DNA of 64,000 nt from contig KZ111161.1 of assembly GCA_002077045.2 (NCBI GenBank), forward strand, positions 428,059 to 492,058. The letters are read 5' to 3'. The position numbers and the translations under genes are program-made. This DNA comes from Rachicladosporium sp. CCFEE 5018. Its lineage: Eukaryota; Ascomycota; Dothideomycetes; Cladosporiales; Cladosporiaceae. A model generated the notes under the pieces. That model made no database searches. It was not told the origin of the DNA and saw only the letters and a program-made list of their open reading frames with translations. Each line of letters starts with the position of its first letter. Positions within the stretch are counted from its first letter, which is position 1. Below are positions 41,461-52,173 of this stretch, in pieces.

Positions 41461-42414
41461 TTATACGGATACTTTGGCGGCGGCATCTACAACAGCCTCA
41501 ATATTGCCTTCGAGATCAGTTCCCACCGCCCTCTCCAAGACCATGACGTAAGCCCTTCTCTTGCGCTGCTCCTCATCGGCTCCTGCCAGCTCGACCTTCT
41601 TGATAGCTTTCCAATTCGCCTTGATCAGCTCGACAAGGTCGCTCGGATCTTGAGGCAACCCAAGCTTCCTCAGACTGTCTGCCGTCTTGCCATCAACGTT
41701 GGGATATGCCGATGGCCATTGCCATTGCACCCGCCGGAAGAAGATATTCAAGCCGGTCTCCCCGACGCCCTTGATGCTAGACTTGAGTATCTTCATCTCT
41801 TCCTCCATCTCGTCTCCACCTTTGTCGTGCACTCCGGCTAGCGATTTGCCTTCTTTGTCTGATGTGGACGCGAATTTATCGAGAATAACATCCGCCAGCC
41901 CGCCAATCTGCTTCGCAGTCTTGTCTTTGTGCTGCGTCCTTGCATCCCAGAGTGCTTGATGCTGTTTCTCAGCACCGGCAGTCTGCGTCGCCTTCGCAGA
42001 GTTGAAGCTGTACGGTCCATTGAGAACAGTACGGATCGCCCGCATACCGAGTCGATGTGAGATCGGTCGCGAGAGAATTACCGCGCTCAGGAGCTCTTCC
42101 CACGGATTGAGGGCTGTCAAACTGTACGTTCGAAGCTTGGAGTCGCTAGTATCATCTTCCGGGCTTGAGTGCTTCAAGGCATCTTCCGAAAGCAGGAAGC
42201 TCAGAAGCTGAGCATGTGTCGGCGCGGATTTGGCTCCACGGGCTGACTTGCGCGCGCCTTGCGACTCAGGTGCTGTGTCTGCTTTGCGCTTCTTCGACTT
42301 CGTTGGCGCCTTGATCTCGGCGACGGCGTTGGTCTTTGGATGGTCGTCGGCCTTTCCGCCGGGAGCTTCATCGGTTTTGGACTTCTTCGCAGAGGTCCCT
42401 TTCTTGGGAGGCAT
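41461..42414 (-). CDS. Lysine-rich HhH-like protein, copy 3 variant
   Basis: 317 residues. Differences from copies 1 and 2 lie mostly in the Lys-rich N-terminus (DEAPGGKADDHPKT); the HhH-like core is the same. Here no frame continues upstream of MPPKKG, which supports that start. Confidence 0.76.
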   Translation of the reverse strand: MPPKKGTSAKKSKTDEAPGGKADDHPKTNAVAEIKAPTKSKKRKADTAPESQGARKSARGAKSAPTHAQLLSFLLSEDALKHSSPEDDTSDSKLRTYSLTALNPWEELLSAVILSRPISHRLGMRAIRTVLNGPYSFNSAKATQTAGAEKQHQALWDARTQHKDKTAKQIGGLADVILDKFASTSDKEGKSLAGVHDKGGDEMEEEMKILKSSIKGVGETGLNIFFRRVQWQWPSAYPNVDGKTADSLRKLGLPQDPSDLVELIKANWKAIKKVELAGADEEQRKRRAYVMVLERAVGTDLEGNIEAVVDAAAKVSV

Positions 42415-42883
42415 GATTGACTTACAGTAAAGGGGTTATAGGACGTCGTATACACAATTGAAAAATATAGACAGGCACGCATCTCACCACTACTTCCCTG
42501 CTCCAATGTCATGTCATACAAGCTTTGGGTCGTGATGTCAGCGGCTCTTCTCTGGAGCCCGGCTGCGAAACATCATGATCAACACTGACGCGATGGAACA
42601 GGTGCTGGACAACGGATGATCGTTTCCTTTCCAGCACTGGAAGTGCGGTGTTGTAACGAGTGGACTTGTGTAGTGACAAGCGAGCAAGCTGCATCGCCAT
42701 TCTGTAGCAGCATTGGAGCTGAAGGTCACGTCTTGCGCGTTCTGGTCGCGTTCACTAGTCCGCTTTCGGTGACTTGCAGGCCTTCACATCACCCACATCT
42801 TCCAGCCAGGCATTCGGGATACTAATCTCGGCATTCGCTTGTCTGACCCGGTACCGTTCTTATCACGAAGCGAACATCTCGTA

Positions 42884-45843
42884 ATGACGCTCAAGCAAGG
42901 GACTGGCAACAAGATGGCGGCTCCTACGAGTGACGGGAAGAGGAAGCGCGTCGATGTTGACCTCACAGACGACGATCACGCTGCGAGGCACGCCAGACCG
43001 TCGCCAGCACCTCCCACTTCATGTCGAGCCCCAATTAATCGCACCTCATCGTACAATGCCGTTGCAAGAAGGTGAGTCGATCCTCGATGGAGTCATTAGC
43101 TTGACTAACGGTCCATCACAGCAATGATCTCTCTGGTAGCACACATAGCCACGCCGAACGTACAGCTTGGCTTGCAGCACCCGATGAAGACGAAGAAGAC
43201 GTGGATGAGATCCTGGGTTCCACTCAGGACAACACTGGCGAAGGCACTGATCAGCTCCAGCATTACGGAGATGTCGAGACCAAGATCGTTGGCTGCCAGT
43301 ATTATCGTGGCTTCGCATCGCCCGGAGAGGTGATCTTGATCCGCCGTGAACCAGGAAATCCATACGATAGTAATGCTATACGCATCGACAATGTCGGCCA
43401 GACTCAGATCGGCCACATCCCACGTAGGATGGCCGAGAAGCTTGCGCAGTACATCGACAATCGCTGGGCTCATGTTGAGGGCAAGCTTGCCGGCAGTGTT
43501 GGCCAATTTGATTGTCCCATCAGGGTCGCAATGTACGGCCCTGACCCTGCTTCCGACGAAGGTCAGCGACTTGTTGCGAAGATGAAGGCCGACAGATTGC
43601 CTATCAGAGCTCTGCAAGAAGCCGAACGCGCTGAGAAGCAATGCGAGAAAGATCGGCAGGCAGCTGCCAAAGCTCGCGAAAGGGAAGCAAAGCGTCGCCG
43701 TGCAGAAGCACTTCGCGCGGCAAGCGGTGGCAAAGGTGATCGTGGAGTGACCAACGCTAGCAGTCAATACGCCAATCAATCGACGCCCGATGGCGACAGC
43801 ACCCAACCGGTCATGGATGATATCTTGGAGGCGTCACAGCGCTTCAATCCACGCGAGGCAAGCCAGACCGCCGAACAGCTAGGTGCTAATGAAGCAGCAC
43901 TGAAAGACATGCCCATGGCTACGCAACCTAATGGTATCAAGACGAGGATGCTACCCTACCAGCTGCAGGCTCTACATTGGCTGCTGCAGCAAGAAAGTCC
44001 GCCGATGCCGGGCGCTGCAGAGTCCGAGGCCGTCCAATTGTGGAGACAACATGACACGAAACAGGGTGCCTATACCAATCTTGCCACGAGTTACTCGGCT
44101 CAGGGAGCGCCCCCTTTGGCTAGCGGAGGCATACTCGCCGACGATATGGGCCTGGGTAAGACTCTAGAGATGATCTCACTGCTTCTCGCTTGTACTGCAG
44201 CCGACGCCTCCACCTCCACTACACTGATAGTAGCACCGCTAAGTGTGATGTCGAACTGGAGCGACCAGATCAAGCGTCACATCAAGCAGAGCCATGCACT
44301 CAGGGTCTACACGTACCATGGGGTTGGACGTGTGAGTATGAAGGCGACTGACTTCGCCGAGTACGATGTAGTGATCACTACGTATGGTACCCTCGCGTCA
44401 GACTATATACCTCGCAAGGGCAAGAAGCCTGTAAGCGAATTGCGCGCAAACGGATTATACAGCGTGAATTGGCGCCGCATCATTCTCGACGAAGGTCATG
44501 CTGTACGCAACCCACAGTCGAAAGGCGCTGCTGCGGTAACGGCGGTCAAAGCAAAGAGTCGCTGGGTGCTTACTGGCACGCCGATCATCAATTCTCTGCG
44601 TGATCTGTATAGTCTCCTTCGATTTATCGGCATCTCCGGCGGCTTGGAGACACTCGAGGTGTTCAACAGTGTCCTCGTACGTCCGTTGAAGAACGGCAGC
44701 CCCGAAGCGTCAGTGTTACTGAGAGCCATCATGATCGCGTTTACCCTTCGGCGCAAGAAGGAAATGGACTTCATCAACCTCGACCTGCCGCCGCTGGAGG
44801 AGTACAAGCACATGGTCGACCTCACTGCGAAAGAGCGTGAGAGGTATGAGGCCTTTACAAAGGAAGCCCAGGGCATGCTGCAAAAGTTTCAGAAAGCTGA
44901 AGCAGGGACGTCCCAAGCTTATCAGTCACTCCTCGAGATATTGCTTCGCATGCGGCAATGCTGCAATCATTGGCAGCTATGTCCCGAGCGCGTACATAGC
45001 GTCATGAAGCAGCTGGACGAGCAGGGTATTGTGACTCTCAACGAGGAGACGAAGAAGGGCTTGCAGCATATTCTGCAAGTGCGGATTGAGTCCCAGGAAG
45101 ACTGTCCGATCTGTCTCGAGCCTCTGCACGAGCCTATGATCACCCTTTGCGGCCATGCCTTTGGCGGTGAGTGCATCAGCAAGGTCGTCGAGACGCAGCA
45201 CAAGTGCCCCATGTGTCGCGCGGTACTCGAAGACGAGAGCAGCCTGGTGTCGCCAGCTAATGAATGCGGTGACGACGTTCACAAGGACGATAACATGGAT
45301 CTTAATGCTTCCAGCAGCAAACTCGAGAGCATGATGTCGATCCTCGGCGCGACCAAGGAGAAGAAGGAGAAGACAATCATCTTCTCACAATGGACGAGGT
45401 TTCTCGACATTGTCGAAGCGCGTCTTGATCGTGATGGATACAGGTATTGCCGTATCGACGGCACAATGTCAGCTCAGGAACGCGATGCTGCATTGCATGC
45501 TCTGGAGAACGACAGTGGCACCACCGTCATGCTCGCCTCCCTTGGCGTCTGCGCAGTCGGCTTGAACCTGACAGCCGCGAACCAGATCATTCTCTCGGAC
45601 TCCTGGTGGGCGCCAGCTATCGAGGATCAGGCTGTCGATCGAGTGCATCGGCTTGGACAGACGAAGGCTTGTCGCGTCTTCCGCTTGGTAGCCGAGAAGA
45701 CGATCGAGGATCAGGTCTTGACGATTCAGCAGGAGAAGAGGAAGCTCATGCGTCTTGCTTTCGGAGAGAAGAGCGGTAAGAGGGATCAAGTGAAGCAGGG
45801 GAGGCTGGCAGACATTCAGAGGCTGCTGAACGCGGGTGCTTGA
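42884..45843 (+). CDS. HIRAN-SNF2-RING helicase/ubiquitin ligase, HLTF/Rad5-like (complete)
   Basis: Two exons, 42884-43071 and 43122-45843 (intron 50 bp), 969 residues from MTLKQGTGNKM; an internal Met at residue 11 is also possible. Order of domains: basic N-terminus (KRKRVDVDLTDDD), HIRAN at about 120-185 (IVGCQYYRGFASPGE...), SNF2 ATPase with Walker A DDMGLGKT near residue 402 and DEGH near 517, RING C3HC4 at about 723-765 (CPICLEPL ... CGHAFGGECIS ... CPMCRA), and helicase C with QWTRFLDIVEAR and DQAVDRVHRLGQTK. This is the layout of HLTF/Rad5, which act in post-replication DNA repair, remodelling stalled forks and polyubiquitinating PCNA; the N-terminal HIRAN binds 3' DNA ends. Nuclear. 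The only complete copy in the window. Confidence 0.93.
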
Positions 45844-46621
45844 TCTGGGTTCGACTCATGTGTGCTTCGCTGTGAGATATCCGGAATGGCTTGCTGGGTG
45901 TAACATAAAGAGGGAATACCAGGTCGCTGAGCTTATGATACCAACGTAGCTATACAGTCGCTCATAGATCTCCATGGGTGTGGTAGTATCTGGTCGCAGT
46001 CGGAGGAGAGTGAAGATTCTCATTAGAACAAGCCCCGTCGCAGATCCTTGCTAGAGGCTGCCTCCTGAGAGTGTAGTATAGTCTTGCGACCTCGCAGTAA
46101 ACAAGCGGTGGCTATGTGCTATCTCTGCTTCTCAAGAAAGTCTGAAATGCTCCTATGCAGTTTCAAAGACACCCATCATGTCGTACTTGCAAGGTAACGC
46201 ACAGGAGAGAGAGTCGAGTCGTAAGTAGCTGCTCATGCGGCCATGGGCTCTCCTGCTGATGCACCACTGCACAATGTCACTATTGCAGTCGTCCTGATAG
46301 AAGCATCTCATCCGCTTCAGACATTTGGAGAAGTGGAGGCAATTTCGACGTAGCTACGCTGCAACATGCAATACATGCATATGTAGCGCCAGAGCCCACC
46401 ATGTGTTGCATGTGCAGGCGCGAATGAGGCCTGATGGACTCGAGGGCAATGATAGTCGACACCTACGCAGACGTAAGCCACAACGTCTGCACGCCCTACG
46501 AGTCACTAATTGTAATCCACACGAATCGTCCCTGTGAAGCTAGTGTACGAGTGGAGCGGTCTGGAGGTATATACTCGGCATCACCAACTCCCCTTCCTCC
46601 ATCGTCGTCTTCAAACCACGC
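45844..46621. other. Intergenic region
   Basis: About 780 bp between helicase stop and dehydrogenase start, tandem genes. No gene or RNA recognised. Confidence 0.4.
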
Positions 46622-47829
46622 ATGGCGTCCAAGCAACACATTGTAAGCCTCGACGCCTGGGTCGAGCCACCAGAGTTCGATTTCGACCACACCTTGACTG
46701 TCATCCGGGATGGTACCGCCACAAGCAGACCAGAGCAATTGCGAGATGCTACCATCTTGATGTTCTCGGGCACGCCAGTCACACGACACATACTTGCTAA
46801 CGCTCCAAATGCACGGCTACTAGCAGCGAATGGCACTGGTGTTGATCATGTCGATGTGGAATCAGTACGCGAACGAGGCTTGACGTTGTGCAAAGTGCCC
46901 GCGCAGAACACCGACAGTGTGAGCGAGCATGCTTTTGCATTGTACTACGCTTTGAGGCGGCAGGTGTTGTACATGCATCAACTGGTCATGGAGGGCAAGG
47001 AGTGGCCGATGAGGAAGACGGTGCACGCAGAGTTCAGACATGTACCGCGCACGAATGCTGAGGAGACGCTGGTGAGTGTCCTCACCGAAACCGAAAATTA
47101 CGCAGGAGGTTGACAGATTACTCAATATAGTGCGTATAGTCTATTTGTTTATCAACCCTATATCTCGCGAGGATTACTGACCCGCCTGATCCAGGTGTAT
47201 CATCGGCTACGGTGCTCTAGGTAAGTGAACTCCCAAGCGTGAAGGCCGCGATAGGACTAATCGTTTCAGGTTCCAATGTGGAGAAGATTGCAAAAGCGCT
47301 CGGCATGAAAGTGATCGCAGCAGAACGAAAAGGTGCTACCGACGTTAGACCTGGCCGCATTCCATTTGAACAAGCTCTCCGCGATGCTACCGTCTTCGTG
47401 TTTGTGACGCCGCTGAATGAGAGCACGCGAGACATGATCGGTCTCGCAGAACTCGAAGCGATGCAGGAGAGTGCATTGCTGGTGAATGTCGGTGTGTACT
47501 CCATCTCTGTATTCTGGAGAGCATCCTGAACGGGATTATTGCTGACCATGGCCGCAGGACGAGGCGGCGTGATCAACGAAGAAGCCTTAGCAGCAGCACT
47601 TCGTAACGGCACAGTCGGCGGCGCTGCTACAGACGTTTTCGCGACCGAACCTGCGACAAAAGAGTCTTGCGTGTTGCTCGACCCAACGATACCGAATCTA
47701 ATCCTGTCGCCTCATATCGCATGGTACAGCCAGCAAACGATCACAAACACCCGGCAGACGATCAAGGAGAACATCGAGGGTTTCGTAGCCGGCAAGCCGC
47801 AGAATGTGGTCGTGCAGGGCACACGTTGA
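46622..47829 (+). CDS. D-isomer-specific 2-hydroxyacid dehydrogenase
   Basis: Exons about 46622-47071, 47195-47220, 47270-47491 and 47558-47829. The NAD-binding Rossmann loop IIGYGALG-SN spans the second and third exons, and the end carries LVNVGRGGVINEEALAAAL (catalytic Arg region), then DVFATEPA (Glu) and LSPHIAWYS (catalytic His). It should reduce 2-keto acids with NAD(P)H, like glyoxylate/hydroxypyruvate reductases. The simple GT-AG joins sum to 970 nt, one too many: exon 2 needs to be read as TGT ATC ATC GGC, while GTGAGT after ACG CTG gives phase 0. Either another donor is used or a one-base change disturbs the gene. Confidence 0.8.
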
Positions 47830-48102
47830 GTGAACTGACAATACGGGCCAGAGCGTGGTACCCTCACGGGCGCAGAACCGCAAGTAACGGAAGACGAGGC
47901 TTTCGTCGAAGTCCGACCAAGCACACTCGATCGCTGTCGACGATCAATACAACGACAGCGCTGTCAACAGCGCCATGCCGTTTGTAGTGCAGACCAAAGT
48001 AGCTCAAGCAGAATTGGGTTCCGGAGAAGCAGAGGTGATCTGAATAGTCTGCGCACTGGCCGACTGAGCGAGTCCTAGTAGCCTAGCCGCAGGGTGCCCG
48101 TC
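47830..48102. other. Convergent intergenic region
   Basis: About 270 bp; presumed 3' UTRs; no gene seen. Confidence 0.35.
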
Positions 48103-49110
48103 TTACCGCACACTACGTCCATGTAGCTCCTGCGGATCTCGCGCAGCGTTCATCTCAGACGTCCAGACTTGATCTGTCGGCTTCTCATAGTATCTCTGTG
48201 CAGTATTGATAGGCCGTTGCTGCATTGCTGCCTGCTCTCTCGTTGATATCTGCAATAAGTCGTAGGTCGGCGCACTTTTCGCTGCTTGCCTGACCGAGTG
48301 CCTTCTTCGCAGACAGAACCATCCCAGTCCGAATTCAACCAAAAGACACAGTGCACCAAGTCCCACGCCGAACCCGATAGCCAGTGTGGTGGTGCTAGAC
48401 ATGCCACCGAACGTTGGAGTGCTGCCTTCAGCGCTCGCTGAAGATGTTGCCGAGCTCGAAGTCATTGATGACCTTGCTGATGTAGTCGAAGCGGTCGATA
48501 ATGTCGGGGCTGTCGTAGCAGCTGAGGACGTGAGCAACGTCGTTGCCGTCGAGGATGTGATTGCCGACGATGATGAGTCCATCGATGATGTGGAAGTGAG
48601 CGTGCTACTTGCTAAAGGTGGAGTCGACGAAGCCGCTGCAACACGAATGTCAGTGATATTGAAGGAGTGACTACTGAACTCATTGCCAGTGCTGCCCTCG
48701 CTTTTATCGAAGATCTGGAAGAAAAAGATTGAAATGCAGATACTGTCAGTGACTACTCCGGCAATCTCATTTCAAAATTGCAATTGAGTGCACACCTTCA
48801 CCGTCTTCCAGATCAAATAACCCCGTCAATTCCACCGGCCATGCCAAGGACGTGGACGCCAGCACCTTGTCTTTCAGTTTCTGAATGCTGCTGTTATCGT
48901 TCTGCCAGAGTGCGAAAGACAGACCGGTGTAGTTCGTTGCCCGTTGCATATTGATCACGCTGCCGAGCACGTGTACATTATTGGTGCTGTAATCGTGGAT
49001 CGCGCCGGGCTGCTGAGGATTGACGAAGTACTTATTTGCGTCCGACTTTGCCAGCACTCGAAGCGACGCGCTTAGGAACAAAAGTAACGACAGCGGTAAG
49101 GGGAGGTAAT
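48103..49110 (-). CDS. Ser/Thr-rich single-pass membrane protein, wall-sensor-like
   Basis: Exons 48103-48714 and 48794 to about 49110, intron 79 bp with join EDGEG-IFDKSEGS. A hydrophobic start (LPLPLSLLLFLSASLRVLA) looks like a signal peptide, but no ATG is in frame before it, so a first exon is missing from my model. An ectodomain of about 100 residues with N-glycosylation sites follows, then about 60 residues rich in Ser/Thr/Ala, one membrane helix (LAIGFGVGLGALCLLVEFGL), a stop-transfer CLRRRHSVR and a cytosolic tail with Tyr motifs. The plan resembles Mid2/Wsc-type wall stress sensors, but the ectodomain has no WSC cysteine pattern. Function is inference. Confidence 0.6.
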
Positions 49111-50296
49111 GAAGCTTGATCTCTGTAGGTACACCTCACTGCCCTCGTACCGTAAATGTAATCTTCAGCACTAGGCGGAAGGTCTGGAATGCCGGAGCAG
49201 CAAAGCACACTTTGAGAAACGAAGGTGACTAACCTGATCGACGGGCCCTACCTACGCGCCCGCTCGTCGACTCGAAACATTGTTATCAAGAGAAGTGCCA
49301 TTGCGGCACAGTGCAGCAAGAGGAGGCTTAGTCGACGAAGCTCGCACACCTGCGCTGGGGTGGCATGCCGACTCATACTGGAGGAGTTGATACTTAGGAT
49401 AGCCTGTCTGGTGCCGTTCGATAGCATCAACAAGTTCCTACTAATGTATCATCACAAGTCCATTTCCTGTGTCGTGAGTGCATACCAATGGAGCGGTAAA
49501 AGGGATTTTCCTTCCCGTAAGCAAGCCGTGTAGTTCGCCATAATCTCGCGAGCTACGTACAGCACTCTGTCGTCTACCGATGCTGCTGTCGTGATACCAT
49601 TCGTGATCATATGCAAGCGCGTAAAGTGGCCATCAACTAGGCCAAGCCTTTTCATACCGCCGGCCATACCTCGCATCGGGCCACAGATCCGGCGATCTCA
49701 ACCAAACTCCATCCCCGTCTTCCATCGGTGCATCGCCAACTTCCTTCGCCCACCTAACTCCATCTCGCCTAGCCCACATCCAAATTCTCCGCAACGCAAT
49801 CACGTATCGGCCGAGCTTTGCCTCTGGCGCATGTGCAATCCCGGTCGCTGCCACCCGAGTGCATCGCGATTCCGCCGCCCCCCGCGCGTGGCTGACAAAC
49901 ATCGGCCAGGCAGCGCTGGGTAGGCAATCGATGACGGCGTTGACTCGAGCCAGTACCGTCGCTCGTACCGATCCAAGCAGGTACTGCTCTCGGATCTGGC
50001 GCTGTGATTGGCTGGCGCGGACTAGAATGGCGCCATAGACAGGACAGGGCTAGATTCGCATGCAGGCGGTCTGGTCTGGTACTGGTTGTGCATAATCTTT
50101 TGAGAGGTGTTGAAGACGGTGCTTATTGTAGGCGATGTTGGTCTCACTAGCCACTGATTCCCTTTACTGCACTTCATTAACTTGAGCGTCTCGTGAAGGG
50201 GCGGGAGTGGCGCGTGAAGACATGACTTTGTGCACCACTCGTCGCAATACGGCTCCTCGGCGTATCGACACGACCGTCAACAGGAGAACACCAATC
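49111..50296. other. Intergenic region, about 1.2 kb
   Basis: Between divergent genes. No supported gene or tRNA. The open frame of the SIS gene extends upstream to 50207 without a better start. Confidence 0.4.
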
Positions 50297-51205
50297 ATGG
50301 ACTCTCCACGCTCGACAAAGCGAGAACGATCGCACAGCCCGGAGAGGGATCTTCTCACGCCTCCTAATGGAATCGATGACCATGTTTCGAAGCGCATGAA
50401 GCTTGATATCGACAACGCTTGCGACGTTCTCAACCACGCCACCAGAGTTCTGGCGATCGAAGCTGAAGCCTTGGCAGCTATCAGGAACCTTTACCAGACC
50501 GACAACACCGCACAACAGGGTCTACTGGATGCCGTGCAAGCTGTTCTAGACTGCCAGGAGAAGCGCGGCAAGCTCGTCGTCACCGGTGTGGGAAAATCTG
50601 CCTATATTGCACAGAAGTTCGTCGCCACGTGCAAATCTCTTGGAGTGGCCGCCAGCTTCATGCATGCATGTGAAGCAGTTCATGGAGATCTCGGAGACAT
50701 CCGCGAGGTTAGTGCACTGTCTCAACTCCGTACTGATCAATCATACTGACATAAATCTCAGCACGACATTGTCCTCTTCGTGAGCTACAGCGGCAAAACT
50801 CCCGAACTCCTTAACCTTCTCCCGCACATCCCAGCCTCGACCCGCCTGATGGCCCTAAGCTCTCATTACCACTTCACCGCCTGCCCGCTCCTTCACTCCC
50901 GCGCCGACAGCATCCTCCTCCCTACCCCCATCCCGGAGAAAGAAGAAATCTCCTTCTCCGTCTCCGCCCCGACGACCTCCACGACCGTCACCCTCGCCGT
51001 AGCAGACATGCTCGCCCTCACCATCGCCGAGCAACTCCACCAAACCCGCAAAAAGGAAGTCTTCGCGCGCAACCACCCCGGCGGCGCAATCGGCGTCGCG
51101 TACCGCGAAGTTATCAAAGTTGAAGTTGATGTTGAGCTGAAGAAAGCTGAGCTCGAGGTTCTGGAGCTGCCGAGTCCGAGTATTTCGGGGAGTGATGATT
51201 TCTAG
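50297..51205 (+). CDS. SIS-domain sugar-phosphate isomerase-like protein (KpsF/GutQ type)
   Basis: Exons 50297-50707 and 50762-51205 (intron 54 bp), 284 residues from MDSPRSTKRERS; ATG 50222 would add 25. The SIS fold is clear: LVVTGVGKSAYIAQKFVATC, HACEAVHGDLGDIRE, then DIVLFVSYSGKTPELLNLLP, and the KpsF-type EVFARNHPGGAIG. Bacterial KpsF/GutQ/KdsD convert ribulose-5-phosphate to arabinose-5-phosphate; no CBS pair is present here, as in short forms. Fungi lack LPS, so the substrate is unclear. The basic N-terminus (KRERSHSPERD, SKRMKLD) could direct it to the nucleus. Exon 2 is unusually C-rich at third positions. Confidence 0.85.
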
Positions 51206-52173
51206 TCGTCGCGCCCGTGGTTCCGGTGGGGCGACCGGGAGATCATGGGCATTGACGGTCACGATGTATGCGTCTGCGAAGACGCATGTGGCTTTCGGTG
51301 GGGCTAAGAAGGGGAGGCATGTGTGATGACGGCCGCGATAGAAAGCGTGCATAGAAAAGTGATGAACGATAGATCTGAGTATTAGAGACTGATTTGTCCG
51401 GGGCAAAGGCATCTCACGTGCTGCCAATTAAGCTGAATATCATGTACGAGGCACCAACGCTCGTTTCAGCTGTACACAGCTCATGGCCAGGAATCCATTG
51501 ACTCGCTAGATCCAAGACGATTACTACCTGCTCTGATTCGCACTTTGGATATAAGATGAGTCCTGCCAACGCTGTACTGGACTGCACCGCGACTTCCGAC
51601 TTCCAAGGTGAGCGGATCACTTCGATCGTAATGCATGGCCGTCCTGTCGACACTTCGCTGCTCTCGATGGCGAGCTCTATGTTTCTGCGCTTCTATCCTA
51701 CCAGCCGCGATAGCGAGACCTCCAGCCGAAGGATAGTGGAGATGACCACAGCAACGTGGCCATGACTTTGACGCGCCACACTGCCTCTCAACCTTGCTGT
51801 AAGTGCGAAACGATACTCGCGATGCACTCGATAGGAGCACAAGCACCCTTTCGTCTCTACCGTCGAAGCGGGCCATCATCGCATGAACGTCGACTTGATT
51901 GCATTCACCGCTCGAAACGCCTGGGAATATCGTCTTGCGTTCCGCCGTGCGTGGACATCTCGATCAAGCGAATCGTGTTGGTGAGGGAAATGCGCGCCAG
52001 ATCGGCAATCGTGAGAACGAATGGCTGCGATGCGCATATCACGTGATCTCGTTTGGTGGACGCGTACGTCCTTCTTCCGCTAAAAAATGCAACCGCTCCC
52101 CATACTCTCAGCAAAACGCCATCGCCATGCTGTGTCGTTATCCCAGCATCCAACCGCCCCCTCACCATACCCC
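51206..52173. other. Convergent intergenic region, about 970 bp
   Basis: Between the SIS gene and the deubiquitinase stop. Unusually long for convergent genes here; I find no coding frame with family features. Confidence 0.35.

Larger units (their letters stand above)
34553..43500 (+). repeat. Repeated block, copy 3 (continues into single-copy sequence)
   Basis: Base 34553 corresponds to 8460. It looks identical to copy 1 up to about 36390 and then diverges by a few percent overall, with stronger islands (for example within PEX11 exon 2 and 37373-37500). At 43500 it passes the base where copies 1 and 2 end and runs on into the complete helicase. Confidence 0.9.

Noticed and set aside
43201..45843. 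Helicase starting at the in-frame ATG 43201
   Set aside because: That frame has no upstream domain start; splicing the exon at 42884-43071 adds a basic N-terminus that is kept in all three copies.
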